Source: a virus. From it: 35,275 bases of DNA. Below, piece by piece: positions 1-5,740 of the stretch (positions are counted from its first letter, which is position 1; every line of letters starts with the position of its first letter). The notes below the pieces were generated by a model. The model worked only from the letters and a program-made list of their open reading frames with translations, ran no database searches and had not been told where the DNA came from. Position numbers and translations under genes: made by a program. The stretch covers positions 1 through 35,275 of IMG/VR virus record IMGVR_UViG_3300024518_004237, one strand, 5' to 3'.

Positions 1-26
1 GGGAGGTCGTAGAGTGGGGTGGTCAT
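1..26 (-). CDS. Start of a gene truncated by the left window edge
   Basis: An ATG at 26-24 (minus strand) overlaps the TGA of the upstream gene as ATGA, the same coupling used elsewhere in this leftward operon. Eight codons (MTTPLYDL) are visible before the sequence ends. Nothing can be said of function. The only support is the overlap and the continuity of the operon. Confidence 0.4.
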
Positions 27-316
27 GGCACAGGCTCGTAGGTGGCGTCGAAGATGTCGGGCTTGCAGGAATATATCTCGCCTTTGACGCCCCGGATGAT
101 CCAGTCATCCCACGCGATGTTCATTACCCCCTCCATCGTCGAGATATGTAGGGTCGTGTGCGGTAGTTCAACGTCACGCCAAAAAGCGCCAGGCTGTCCA
201 ATTTCCTTCTGCCATGCAGCATTGAGCCACTCCGGCCACTCGCTGTTATCCCAGCGCCGAGCCTGTGTCATCTGGAACGCCTCGACCACGACTGGCTTCT
301 TTCTGAACCTGCTCAC
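23..316 (-). CDS. Conserved small phage protein, function unknown
   Basis: A 97-residue protein starting at GTG. It has the N-terminal pattern KKPVVVEAFQMT followed by a Trp-rich stretch containing WPEWLNAAW and later WDDWIIRGVKGEIYSCKPDIF. This arrangement is recalled from many small hypothetical proteins in accessory regions of siphovirus and podovirus genomes. No function is established. The start GTG overlaps the TGA of the 552-313 gene, so the two are probably translated together. No signal peptide or membrane segment is visible. Confidence 0.75.
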   Translation of the reverse strand: MSRFRKKPVVVEAFQMTQARRWDNSEWPEWLNAAWQKEIGQPGAFWRDVELPHTTLHISTMEGVMNIAWDDWIIRGVKGEIYSCKPDIFDATYEPVP

Positions 317-552
317 CTCCTCATCCCCTCCGCGTCAGCCCCCTGACTATCGTCGATGATTTCCCGTATCGGAGGCATCCTGTTCCTGGGCTTGTCCCAC
401 CGCTCGATCGCGTCCATGAAGAGCAATTCGGGCACAGTCTCTTGCCAACCGTTCGGCGGAGTTGTAGCTGCGGCCCCCACTCTCATCGCACACCAGTAGA
501 CGAGTGGCCTAGGTAGTTTCCACGCAAGCCACATCCAGAACTGTTCTCTCAT
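313..552 (-). CDS. Conserved small phage protein, function unknown
   Basis: A 79-residue protein. The N-terminus (WLAWKLPRPLVYWCAMRVGA) is hydrophobic and aromatic, but its charged residues and missing cleavage site argue against a signal peptide. VPELLFMDAIERWD follows. This combination recurs in small hypothetical proteins of actinobacterial and proteobacterial phages; its role is unknown. The ATG at 552 follows a GGAGGGG ribosome site by about seven bases. The stop overlaps the next start. Confidence 0.7.
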   Translation of the reverse strand: MREQFWMWLAWKLPRPLVYWCAMRVGAAATTPPNGWQETVPELLFMDAIERWDKPRNRMPPIREIIDDSQGADAEGMRR

Positions 553-575
553 CTCTTCACCCCCTCCGTGTTAGG

Positions 576-833
576 TCACTCATCTGAAGCCTTCAATGCC
601 CTCCGAGCTCGAGACCCGGGAGGGCGAGCCTCAGTGACTGCCTCCAGGTTCGGATCGGGGAGGTCAATCGACGCGTCAACAGCCGGAGGTGGTGTGGGGT
701 CCGGCCCGCAGGCCAACAGCAGCGCGATCGCCACAATTTTCAGCAGCCCTTGAGAGGTGCGTAGGACCGAAGATTTGAAAGGAAGAGGGCCTTGAAGAGA
801 AGAGGAAGAGCTCAGGCTCCGAGTCTTAGCCAT
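576..833 (-). CDS. Small proline-rich lipoprotein
   Basis: An 85-residue protein starting at ATG 833, preceded by GAGGGGG. A hydrophobic run (LLKIVAIALLLAC) ends in a lipobox-like LLAC, with Cys near residue 42. The mature part begins GPDPTPPPAVD and is proline- and acid-rich. A short, proline-rich lipoprotein is the usual appearance of an outer-membrane spanin subunit, but no partner inner-membrane spanin is adjacent, so this is only a possibility. The n-region is unusually long, so a downstream start is conceivable. A longer reading of the same frame up to 1079 runs through the end of the 330-aa gene and is unlikely to be the true start. Confidence 0.55.
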   Translation of the reverse strand: MAKTRSLSSSSSLQGPLPFKSSVLRTSQGLLKIVAIALLLACGPDPTPPPAVDASIDLPDPNLEAVTEARPPGSRARRALKASDE

Positions 834-852
834 TGCCCCCTCTTGTGTGCCA

Positions 853-881
853 TTCCTAGTCTTACTCTTAGAGATCGTCAA
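853..881 (-). promoter_or_regulatory. Candidate sigma70-type promoter for the small lipoprotein gene
   Basis: On the minus strand TTGACG (881-876) is followed after 17 bases by TAGGAA (858-853). The -35 matches consensus at five of six positions; the -10 matches only three of six. It lies in the 88-base gap upstream of ATG 833. Weak evidence, offered because this is one of the few real gaps in the leftward operon. Confidence 0.25.
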
Positions 882-921
882 CGTAGGGTTCTCCCCAGCC
901 GCTAGATGTTGTACCTGAAGA

Positions 922-1914
922 TCATCTAACCACAGAATACATGGGGTTCTTGACCGGCAGGCCATCCGGTCCTTTGAGGTGGGGCATGATCCAGATGAGG
1001 TGGTGGGCTTGTTCCGAAGGGTGCCACTGCGCCCGATAATGCCCACGCACCCACCATCTATGATCTCTCTCGATATCATTATCGCCCGGCTTTGAAGGTT
1101 GGCTCTCGGGAGTCCTGAGCTTCACAAAGCGAACATCATGCTGGGCAAAATCAGGGAGACCAGCACGCTGCGCTTGCCGGCGGAAAGCACGGGGAATATT
1201 CTCCTGACGCTGTGTGATGTATGGCGAGTTCAGGAAAGCCGCACCGGCAAGTATATTCTGGGCACCCGGTGCGTCTTCTGGATAACGCTGTCCGTATTTT
1301 ATGCCCCCCAGCTCGCAGCTAGCGTCGTGTGGGTAGTTCTCGGAGCCAAACTTTAGCACGTTCAGTCCGACGCCTTCATCAGCGATCAGCATAGCGTCAA
1401 TGGCGCGGCCTTCGAGGCTTGTGCCAGTTTGATTTGCAACTCCGTGTGCGACCTCGAATGTCCACCATACGATCGGGAACGATAGTATTTTTCTGGAAAT
1501 TATGTGCCTTGGCATATCGTTGGTGAGCATCTGGGTCGCGATCTCCTTGCTCCACAGGAACGGTACCGCGAGCACGATCTGCAACGCGTGTCTGACACGG
1601 AACCAATGCTCCTCCATATCCAGAGAATCGAAGTCGCGGATCTTGATGCCCTCGGTGCCTATCAAATCGGCGAGAAGCGACATGGCGAACATCATTTTCT
1701 CGCCGTAGACCTGGAGGGGGGTGCGGATGGGCGGTCGTTCCTCCCCTGTGACGGAATTCAGGTCATGCACGTAGCGTTGCATGGCCGGGTCAGCCCGGCA
1801 CCACTTGATGAACTCATGCGCATACTCGCAGCACTGGTTTTCACTGGGCGGCTCTATGTGGTGGTTTTCAAAAGCAGTGCGGGCCCGATCCAAATCTTCG
1901 TACGTGAGTGTCAT
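922..1914 (-). CDS. Conserved hypothetical protein, 330 aa
   Basis: No enzymatic motif is recognised. The middle carries a hydrophobic, Trp-rich segment (RKILSFPIVWWTFEVAHG, around residue 145) followed by AIDAMLIADEGVGLNVLKFG. The C-terminus has a striking motif RWWVRGHYRAQWHPS...HHLIWIMPHLKGPDG ending in VVR. A similar C-terminal motif is recalled from uncharacterised actinobacterial and phage proteins; that recollection cannot be checked here. The ATG at 1914 overlaps the stop of the upstream HNH gene (ATGA). There is no signal peptide. Function unknown. Confidence 0.75.
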   Translation of the reverse strand: MTLTYEDLDRARTAFENHHIEPPSENQCCEYAHEFIKWCRADPAMQRYVHDLNSVTGEERPPIRTPLQVYGEKMMFAMSLLADLIGTEGIKIRDFDSLDMEEHWFRVRHALQIVLAVPFLWSKEIATQMLTNDMPRHIISRKILSFPIVWWTFEVAHGVANQTGTSLEGRAIDAMLIADEGVGLNVLKFGSENYPHDASCELGGIKYGQRYPEDAPGAQNILAGAAFLNSPYITQRQENIPRAFRRQAQRAGLPDFAQHDVRFVKLRTPESQPSKPGDNDIERDHRWWVRGHYRAQWHPSEQAHHLIWIMPHLKGPDGLPVKNPMYSVVR

Positions 1915-2321
1915 ACGCGTGCCGAACGTCTTCTATAACTAACTGCGTTGGCTGCACGTTGACACACGATGCAGTAACGCTGACGCGATGAGCGCCCCTC
2001 CAGTAGATGCCCGTGCAAGCAATGAGTTCTAGTTGCCGTTTCACCTCGTCTGACATTCACAAGATGAGGCACAGCCTCTAGATGATCTGGTCGCACGCAA
2101 CCGCGGTTCCGGCAGAGATGGTCGATCTCGAGTCCTAGCGGGATGGGTCCAACGAACAGCTCGTACGACGCTCTATGAACGGATATCAGTGGCCCGCTTC
2201 CGGTGGCACGGATGCGCCCATAACCTTTCTGATTCCTGCATCCCATCCACTGCCAGCAGAATGGCGGCTCGGGCAGGAGCAGGGTCCGACGAATCAATCG
2301 CGACCGGAGCGAGGCATCCAT
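1911..2321 (-). CDS. HNH endonuclease, homing-type (HNH_3-like)
   Basis: A 136-residue protein. It shows CWQWMGCRNQKGYGRIRA, then HRASYELFVGPIP, then EIDHLCRNRGCVRPDHLEAV followed by N and RRG. This order (W-x-W-x-G, GYG, HR, DHLCRNRxCVxPxHLE, N-x-RG) is the layout of the phage HNH_3 family, which makes strand breaks and often acts as a free-standing homing endonuclease. A C-terminal CxHGH...CxxC adds a second metal-binding set. ATG 2321 is chosen because GAAGGAG precedes it; the frame is open further upstream. It overlaps the preceding HNH gene by 28 bases. Confidence 0.85.
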   Translation of the reverse strand: MDASLRSRLIRRTLLLPEPPFCWQWMGCRNQKGYGRIRATGSGPLISVHRASYELFVGPIPLGLEIDHLCRNRGCVRPDHLEAVPHLVNVRRGETATRTHCLHGHLLEGRSSRQRYCIVCQRAANAVSYRRRSARV

Positions 2322-2722
2322 CGCGTCTCCTTCTCTGCGAGGTTGCAGTCGCGGCACAAGGCTTCCAGATCACCCAGCCGTTCTTCACCGAAGCGATCGT
2401 AGGTCAGATGCCCGCAGTCGGTAGCTTCCTCTCCGCACCGCTGGCAGGTGAAGCCATCGCGCTCGAGGATCCTCTCTCGCAGCCGTTTCCACTCGGTCGA
2501 CTGGAGATAGACCCGGTACCTCCTCGTCCGCGCTGTGGCCCCACCCTGGCGCCTGAGGCGTGGATTCCAGAGGCGAGCTCCAGCCTTCTCGTCATCGGTG
2601 AGCTTGCGAGCGTTGAGGTTTGCCCCCACCCGGCGTCCACAACGGACGCATTGCCGGGCATAGGACTCGAAGGGCCCGAAGCGCTTGCGGGCTAGGACGG
2701 ATGAGCGGTGCTGGCAGGCCAC
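2294..2722 (-). CDS. HNH endonuclease, McrA-type
   Basis: A 142-residue protein starting at GTG 2722. The core is YLQSTEWKRLRERILERDG followed by CQRCGE, GHLTYDRFGEERLGDLEALC and RDCN, the typical CxxC / GH / D-L-xx-LC-xx-C arrangement of the HNH_1/McrA nuclease fold. An extra N-terminal CVRC pair may form a small zinc ribbon. Such genes near phage packaging or regulatory modules can be packaging nucleases or homing enzymes; the context here, between an excisionase-like gene and another HNH gene, favours a mobile or accessory role. The start overlaps the end of the upstream gene, and its ribosome site is weak, suggesting coupling. Confidence 0.85.
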   Translation of the reverse strand: MACQHRSSVLARKRFGPFESYARQCVRCGRRVGANLNARKLTDDEKAGARLWNPRLRRQGGATARTRRYRVYLQSTEWKRLRERILERDGFTCQRCGEEATDCGHLTYDRFGEERLGDLEALCRDCNLAEKETRWMPRSGRD

Positions 2723-2886
2723 GAGAGGTACTTCTCAAGTTGGTGGGCGGGCATTCTCCAACGCTTCCCGATCCTGACAAAGTCCAGCTCTCCATTCTCG
2801 ATGTGCCTGTAGACCGTAGCCGTGCTGATCCGCAGCAGCGCTGCCACTTCCTTGACCGTGTAGGCTTTCTCCATGGGGTCCAGCAT
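2692..2886 (-). CDS. Excisionase-like helix-turn-helix DNA-binding protein
   Basis: A 64-residue protein with the MerR/excisionase-type winged helix (HTH_17): YTVKEVAALLRISTATVYRH, then IENGELDFVRIGKRWRMPAHQLEKYL. The whole protein is this single domain. Such proteins act as excisionases, as repressors or as antitoxin-like regulators; no integrase is visible nearby, so a regulatory role is equally likely. It is the first gene of the leftward operon and lies across a 71-base control region from the rightward operon. ATG at 2886 or 2874 (MEKAY) could be the start; the longer is listed. Confidence 0.85.
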   Translation of the reverse strand: MLDPMEKAYTVKEVAALLRISTATVYRHIENGELDFVRIGKRWRMPAHQLEKYLSWPASTAHPS

Positions 2887-2926
2887 AGGCCAGTGGGGTC
2901 TAGTATTGCAACCCGCTGAGGCCTAT
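2885..2926. promoter_or_regulatory. Imperfect dyad between divergent operons, candidate operator
   Basis: ATAGGCC at 2885-2891 is perfectly inverted as GGCCTAT at 2920-2926. The symmetry continues inward imperfectly: AGTGGGGT on the left faces ACCCGCTGA on the right, with the self-complementary TTGCAA (2906-2911) near the centre. It sits between an HTH gene and the divergent early operon, the classical place for an operator bound by that HTH protein. The link to the protein is inference. Confidence 0.5.
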
Positions 2927-2934
2927 GTTATCGA
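2906..2934 (+). promoter_or_regulatory. Candidate promoter of the rightward early operon
   Basis: TTGCAA (2906-2911) and TATCGA (2929-2934) are separated by 17 bases, about 24 bases upstream of the first ATG of the operon. The -10 is a poor match. The -35 box lies inside the dyad, so binding there could block transcription. Confidence 0.25.
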
Positions 2935-2945
2935 TTATCTATCAC

Positions 2946-2960
2946 AAGGAGGCCATCATG
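2946..2960 (+). repeat. Duplicated translation-initiation sequence, copy 1
   Basis: AAGGAGGCCATCATG is identical to 3246-3260, exactly 300 bases downstream. It includes the Shine-Dalgarno sequence and the start codon. The flanking sequence and the two proteins are unrelated, so only the initiation region is shared. Confidence 0.8.
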
Positions 2961-3197
2961 AAGATCCGATCAAACGCATCACTCGAGGCTACAGCTCGAG
3001 GCGCAGCCAAACAGTCGCGTTTCTTGTATCGCAAGTGGGGAAGCCAAAGCGACAGCTTGCAGGAACAGGGCATCCATCCCTATGAGCGTGCCACCCTGAC
3101 CCGGGATTCGTGGGATCACTGGAAAGATGTTCAGGAGCTAGCAAAGCATCTCTGCCGCCTCGCGGACATCGATGAGGATCTGGGAGGTGCGGCATAG
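2958..3197 (+). CDS. Small early protein, unknown
   Basis: First gene of the rightward operon, 79 residues. The ATG at 2958 is chosen because AAGGAGG sits seven bases before it; the open frame extends upstream but without a site. The product is charged and soluble (MKIRSNASLEATARGAAKQS at the start, an acidic tail ADIDEDLGGAA) with no motif recognised. Its position beside the dyad makes it an early protein. The 15 bases covering its ribosome site and start recur exactly at the next gene. Confidence 0.7.
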   Translation: MKIRSNASLEATARGAAKQSRFLYRKWGSQSDSLQEQGIHPYERATLTRDSWDHWKDVQELAKHLCRLADIDEDLGGAA

Positions 3198-3215
3198 TCG
3201 ATTGACTGAAGCCAG

Positions 3216-3228
3216 CCCCCTCAGGGGG
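3216..3228 (+). terminator. Small GC hairpin between early genes, possible attenuator
   Basis: CCCCC-TCA-GGGGG forms a five-pair stem, followed by TTGTCTT, a weak T-rich tail. A second short inverted pair, GTTG...CAAC, follows and runs into the next ribosome site. It could pause or terminate some transcripts in the 60-base gap, but the stem is short and the tail poor. Confidence 0.3.
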
Positions 3229-3245
3229 TTGTCTTGATTCAACCG

Positions 3246-3260
3246 AAGGAGGCCATCATG
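3246..3260 (+). repeat. Duplicated translation-initiation sequence, copy 2
   Basis: Second copy of the 15-base ribosome-site-plus-ATG sequence, at the start of the second early gene. Confidence 0.8.
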
Positions 3261-3515
3261 CACGGACCAAGCACTCTCAAGAGACTCAATCAGCAATTCG
3301 CCAGGCCGGCGAAGCCACGCGGGCCCAGCGCGGTCCAGCGTATCCGCTCCCTGCGGGACCAGCTCGATAGCCGCGCTGCGCTCCTGCTCAAGAACGACCG
3401 CCACGGACTGCCCGGGAAGAACGACGCCGCGTTCGGCGCGGCCTACAGCTACTTCGTCTGCGAGCTGAACGAGCTCATCGACCGCATCGAGCGGGACGAG
3501 AAGGAGGGGTTCTGA
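3258..3515 (+). CDS. Small basic early protein, unknown
   Basis: An 85-residue protein, basic in the N-terminal half (STLKRLNQQFARPAKPRG) and helical and acidic at the C-terminus (CELNELIDRIERDEKEGF). No family is recognised. ATG 3258 follows AAGGAGG. Its TGA overlaps the next ATG as TGATG, so translation is coupled to the following gene. The helical sequence could bind nucleic acid or a protein partner, but nothing in it proves that. Confidence 0.7.
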   Translation: MHGPSTLKRLNQQFARPAKPRGPSAVQRIRSLRDQLDSRAALLLKNDRHGLPGKNDAAFGAAYSYFVCELNELIDRIERDEKEGF

Positions 3516-3805
3516 TGAGCGACACGAAGCACACGCCGACGCCGTGGTCATTTCAGCCGTATAAGTCTGAATATCGCGGCGACCGCGAAGGGTTCAGCAT
3601 CCGTGCTCTGGATGGGAAAGTGATCGCGGCGGCTCGCGGGGGCACACGAACTGAAGAAGAGAAGGAAGCCAACGCCGCCTTCATCGTCCGCGCCTGCAAT
3701 GCCCATGAGAAGCTGGTGTCAGAACTTCGGGTTGCCCTGCTGCGTATCGAGGAATTGGAATCTGCCGCCAATGACCCGCACTTCTCAATCGAGGAGAGGT
3801 GGTAG
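3515..3805 (+). CDS. HTPTPW-type conserved phage protein, interrupted by an in-frame amber codon
   Basis: A 96-residue protein. It begins KHTPTPWSFQPYKS and has ANAAFIVRACNAHEKLVSEL, the hallmark of a very common small phage protein of unknown function. The frame ends at TAG 3803-3805. Directly after it the same frame stays open for 31 codons, ending NTFNVKVNARAALAKAREEA and stopping at a TGA that overlaps the next start codon. A tail of the type NVNARAALAKA is how I recall members of this family usually ending. The TAG therefore looks like a nonsense mutation, a recoded codon or a read-through site rather than the natural end. Confidence 0.8.
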   Translation: MSDTKHTPTPWSFQPYKSEYRGDREGFSIRALDGKVIAAARGGTRTEEEKEANAAFIVRACNAHEKLVSELRVALLRIEELESAANDPHFSIEERW

Positions 3806-3901
3806 GCTTTGGATGCTCAGGTGCTGGGGGGTTGTCCAAACACGTTCAACGTCAAGGTCAACGCCCGCGCAGCCCTGGCGAAGGCGAGGGAGGAAGCATG
3901 A
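3806..3901 (+). pseudogene. In-frame C-terminal continuation after the amber codon
   Basis: Thirty-one sense codons in the same frame as the HTPTPW gene, running from just after TAG to TGA at 3899-3901. That TGA overlaps the ATG of the next gene (ATGA), as expected of a natural gene end in this operon. A TTG at 3809 preceded by GAGGAGAGG could also start a separate 30-residue peptide, so it may be translated in either way. Confidence 0.5.
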
Positions 3902-4104
3902 AGATTCACGAAAGCATCACGAGCGAGATCATCTGCGACGCTGTCAAGCGCGGCATGTTCGGAATGGATAGCCCGGGCTTCTGCATCAAGTGCGGGGAGG
4001 AGCGGGACGGGTGCGAGCCCGACGCTCAAAAGTATCCCTGCGAGAACTGCGGGACCAACAACGTCTACGGAGCGGAAGAGATTCTCTTCCACATTCAGGG
4101 GTGA
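3898..4104 (+). CDS. Small zinc-ribbon protein
   Basis: A 68-residue protein. ATG 3898 is chosen because it follows GAGGGAGGAA. Two CxxC pairs, FCIKCGEE and YPCENCGTN, separated by about 15 residues, form a probable zinc ribbon. The rest (ITSEIICDAVKRGMFG before, NVYGAEEILFHI after) fits a compact phage protein seen in many accessory operons; function unknown. Upstream in-frame sequence exists but overlaps the previous gene's continuation, which argues for this start. Confidence 0.75.
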   Translation: MKIHESITSEIICDAVKRGMFGMDSPGFCIKCGEERDGCEPDAQKYPCENCGTNNVYGAEEILFHIQG

Positions 4105-4238
4105 GAGTGGTTGCGGAGACGATTGTGATGGCCTCGTTTTCGTCGGACGGTCAACGTCGGGTGACTCTCAGCTTCGCGCATAGCAAGCAGGCAACGTGCC
4201 CGGCCCGCAGCATTCTTTTCAACAGGAGGATCCAATGA
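4101..4238 (+). CDS. Possible 45-aa protein coupled at both ends
   Basis: A GTG at 4101 overlaps the TGA of the zinc-ribbon gene (GTGA), and the frame ends in a TGA overlapping the ATG of the YqaJ gene (ATGA). It thus fills an otherwise empty gap of 130 bases exactly. The peptide reads MRVVAETIVMASFSSDGQRR then VTLSFAHSKQATCPARS; no family is recognised. There is no good ribosome site of its own, so translation would depend on coupling. An internal ATG at 4128 is an alternative start. Confidence 0.5.
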   Translation: MRVVAETIVMASFSSDGQRRVTLSFAHSKQATCPARSILFNRRIQ

Positions 4239-5197
4239 CAGTCGAAGAACTCACAGACAAGGCCCACAAGGCATATGATAATTACGTCAGCAAGTTCGCT
4301 TTCGCACGCGACGCCAAAGACTTCCGCGTCGTGTGCAGCACTGAAGAAAGGGCCTGGTGGCTGAAGGCCAGGCAGCAGTACATCGGAGCGAGCGACGCCG
4401 CGGCTATCCTCGGGGAGAACCCGTGGTCGAGCCCGATGGACGTCTACGCTTCTAAGCTGGGGTTGGACGACGTCGACCACGACGTACCAGAGCCCGCTTA
4501 CTGGGGCCTGCGCCTCGAGAATATCCTGATCGACGAGTTCCAGCGCCGCACCAACCTGCAAGCATTCCCCTGGGGCGAGCTGATCGTCTCCAAGGAACGC
4601 CCGTGGCAGGCCGCGACGATAGACGGCGTTGTAGATCCCAACGGCATCCTAGAGATCAAGTGTACGAAGCTTGCCTGGCGCTGGGACGAGGGCCTACCGC
4701 CTTACGTCTACGCTCAGGTTCAACACCAACTCTCGGTGACCGGATTCCAGAACGCTCATGTGGCCGTGCTCTTCAACGGGAACGAGTTCTACCAGAAGGC
4801 AGTCCCTCGAGACGAGGAGTACATCGAGTTCCTGAACGAGAAGGAGCGGGAGTTCTGGGACAAGCTGCGAGCCTTCGAGCCACCCGACACGGACTCGACT
4901 CAGTCGTGCAAGGATGCCCTGGCGAAGATCTACCCTCACGATACCGGCGAGCAGATCGTCCTGTCCCCCGAGTATGCCGAGATCGACATGCGCCTGATCG
5001 GGCTCAAGGCAGAGCTGAAGGATGTTCAGGGCGACATCCGCGGCCTCGAGAACAAGCTGCGTGCCGCGATCGGCGACGCCACCTCGGCGCTACTGACTGA
5101 CGGAACCGTGTACACCTACAAGCAACAGACCCGGAAGGAACACGTCGTGCCAGAGAGTGAGTTCCGGGTCCTGAGGCGGAAGGGAGGGAGGCTCTAG
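4235..5197 (+). CDS. YqaJ-like viral recombinase exonuclease
   Basis: A 320-residue protein. It is probably the 5'-3' exonuclease that resects double-stranded ends for single-strand annealing recombination, partnered with the RecT-like protein downstream. Residues 49-60 (YIGASDAAAILG) are the family entry motif; E95 lies in GLRLE; D130 (ATIDG), E140-x-K142 (LEIKC) and the QVQHQ at 161-165 give the PD-(D/E)xK nuclease core. The C-terminal 80 residues form a coiled helix (IDMRLIGLKAELKDVQGDIR). ATG 4235 follows AGGAGG. The stop TAG overlaps the following GTG. Confidence 0.9.
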   Translation: MTVEELTDKAHKAYDNYVSKFAFARDAKDFRVVCSTEERAWWLKARQQYIGASDAAAILGENPWSSPMDVYASKLGLDDVDHDVPEPAYWGLRLENILIDEFQRRTNLQAFPWGELIVSKERPWQAATIDGVVDPNGILEIKCTKLAWRWDEGLPPYVYAQVQHQLSVTGFQNAHVAVLFNGNEFYQKAVPRDEEYIEFLNEKEREFWDKLRAFEPPDTDSTQSCKDALAKIYPHDTGEQIVLSPEYAEIDMRLIGLKAELKDVQGDIRGLENKLRAAIGDATSALLTDGTVYTYKQQTRKEHVVPESEFRVLRRKGGRL

Positions 5198-5502
5198 TGC
5201 TTGACTATGGTTGCGTGCCGGAACACATGAGGGGCGGGGTTCGACGCTACATCGAGAATGGAATCCCACCGGGACATTTCCTGACCGCCGTGTTGTCTAA
5301 TGATTTTGTCGGGGCCATTGGCCGCGCCGACGAGGTCAACAAAGAGCGGTTCGGCGACTGGGCGTTGTTCCTTTACAACGAACTGCCGGGCAGAGGTTCG
5401 TACCGCCAAGACTGTTGGGGCTCCCGAGAAGCCGTGAAGAACTGGATCAAGGTCGGCGGACTTCGGGGGCTTGAAGAGAAGGAGGAAGACGATGGGCTGT
5501 AG
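5197..5502 (+). CDS. Conserved small phage protein, unknown
   Basis: A 101-residue protein starting at GTG 5197, overlapping the TAG of the exonuclease gene by one base. The sequence contains MRGGVRRYIENGIPPGHFLT followed by AVLSNDFVGAIGRADEVN and, later, CWGSREAVKNWI. This is a widespread, uncharacterised small phage protein often found near replication genes. The last eleven bases overlap the next gene. The product is soluble, with no metal or nucleotide motif. Confidence 0.75.
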   Translation: MLDYGCVPEHMRGGVRRYIENGIPPGHFLTAVLSNDFVGAIGRADEVNKERFGDWALFLYNELPGRGSYRQDCWGSREAVKNWIKVGGLRGLEEKEEDDGL

Positions 5503-5740
5503 AATCATCGAAGGGAAGGAAGCCGGGACGGAAGTATCCTGCGCGGTGCTGTTCTGTTCCACCTCAGGGATCGCCTTCGGTCCCCTGTTTGACGACCACG
5601 ATGAGGCACAGGACTTCCTCGAGTGGCTCGCGAAGCAGACCAACGTGGACGCCCGGAACCTCACCGACAAGCGGCTCCACGCGTACATCTTCAGGTTCAG
5701 AAAGGAGGCCCTAGATGCCGAAGCCCGCGAAGCTTCCTGA
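5492..5740 (+). CDS. Small hypothetical protein between exonuclease and RecT
   Basis: An 82-residue protein. ATG 5492 is chosen because AGAAGGAGGAAG precedes it. No motif is recognised; it has a cysteine-containing beta-like N-terminal half (MGCRIIEGKEAG, SCAVLFCSTSG) and an acidic helical C-terminal half (DDHDEAQDFLEWLAKQ). It overlaps RecT by 26 bases, so it is probably co-translated with it. A role in recombination is suggested only by position. Confidence 0.65.
   Translation: MGCRIIEGKEAGTEVSCAVLFCSTSGIAFGPLFDDHDEAQDFLEWLAKQTNVDARNLTDKRLHAYIFRFRKEALDAEAREAS

Noticed and set aside
576-1079. Longer 167-residue version of the small lipoprotein
   Set aside because: It would run for about 160 bases through the end of the 330-aa gene and gives an implausible N-terminus; ATG 833 has a ribosome site and leads to the lipobox.
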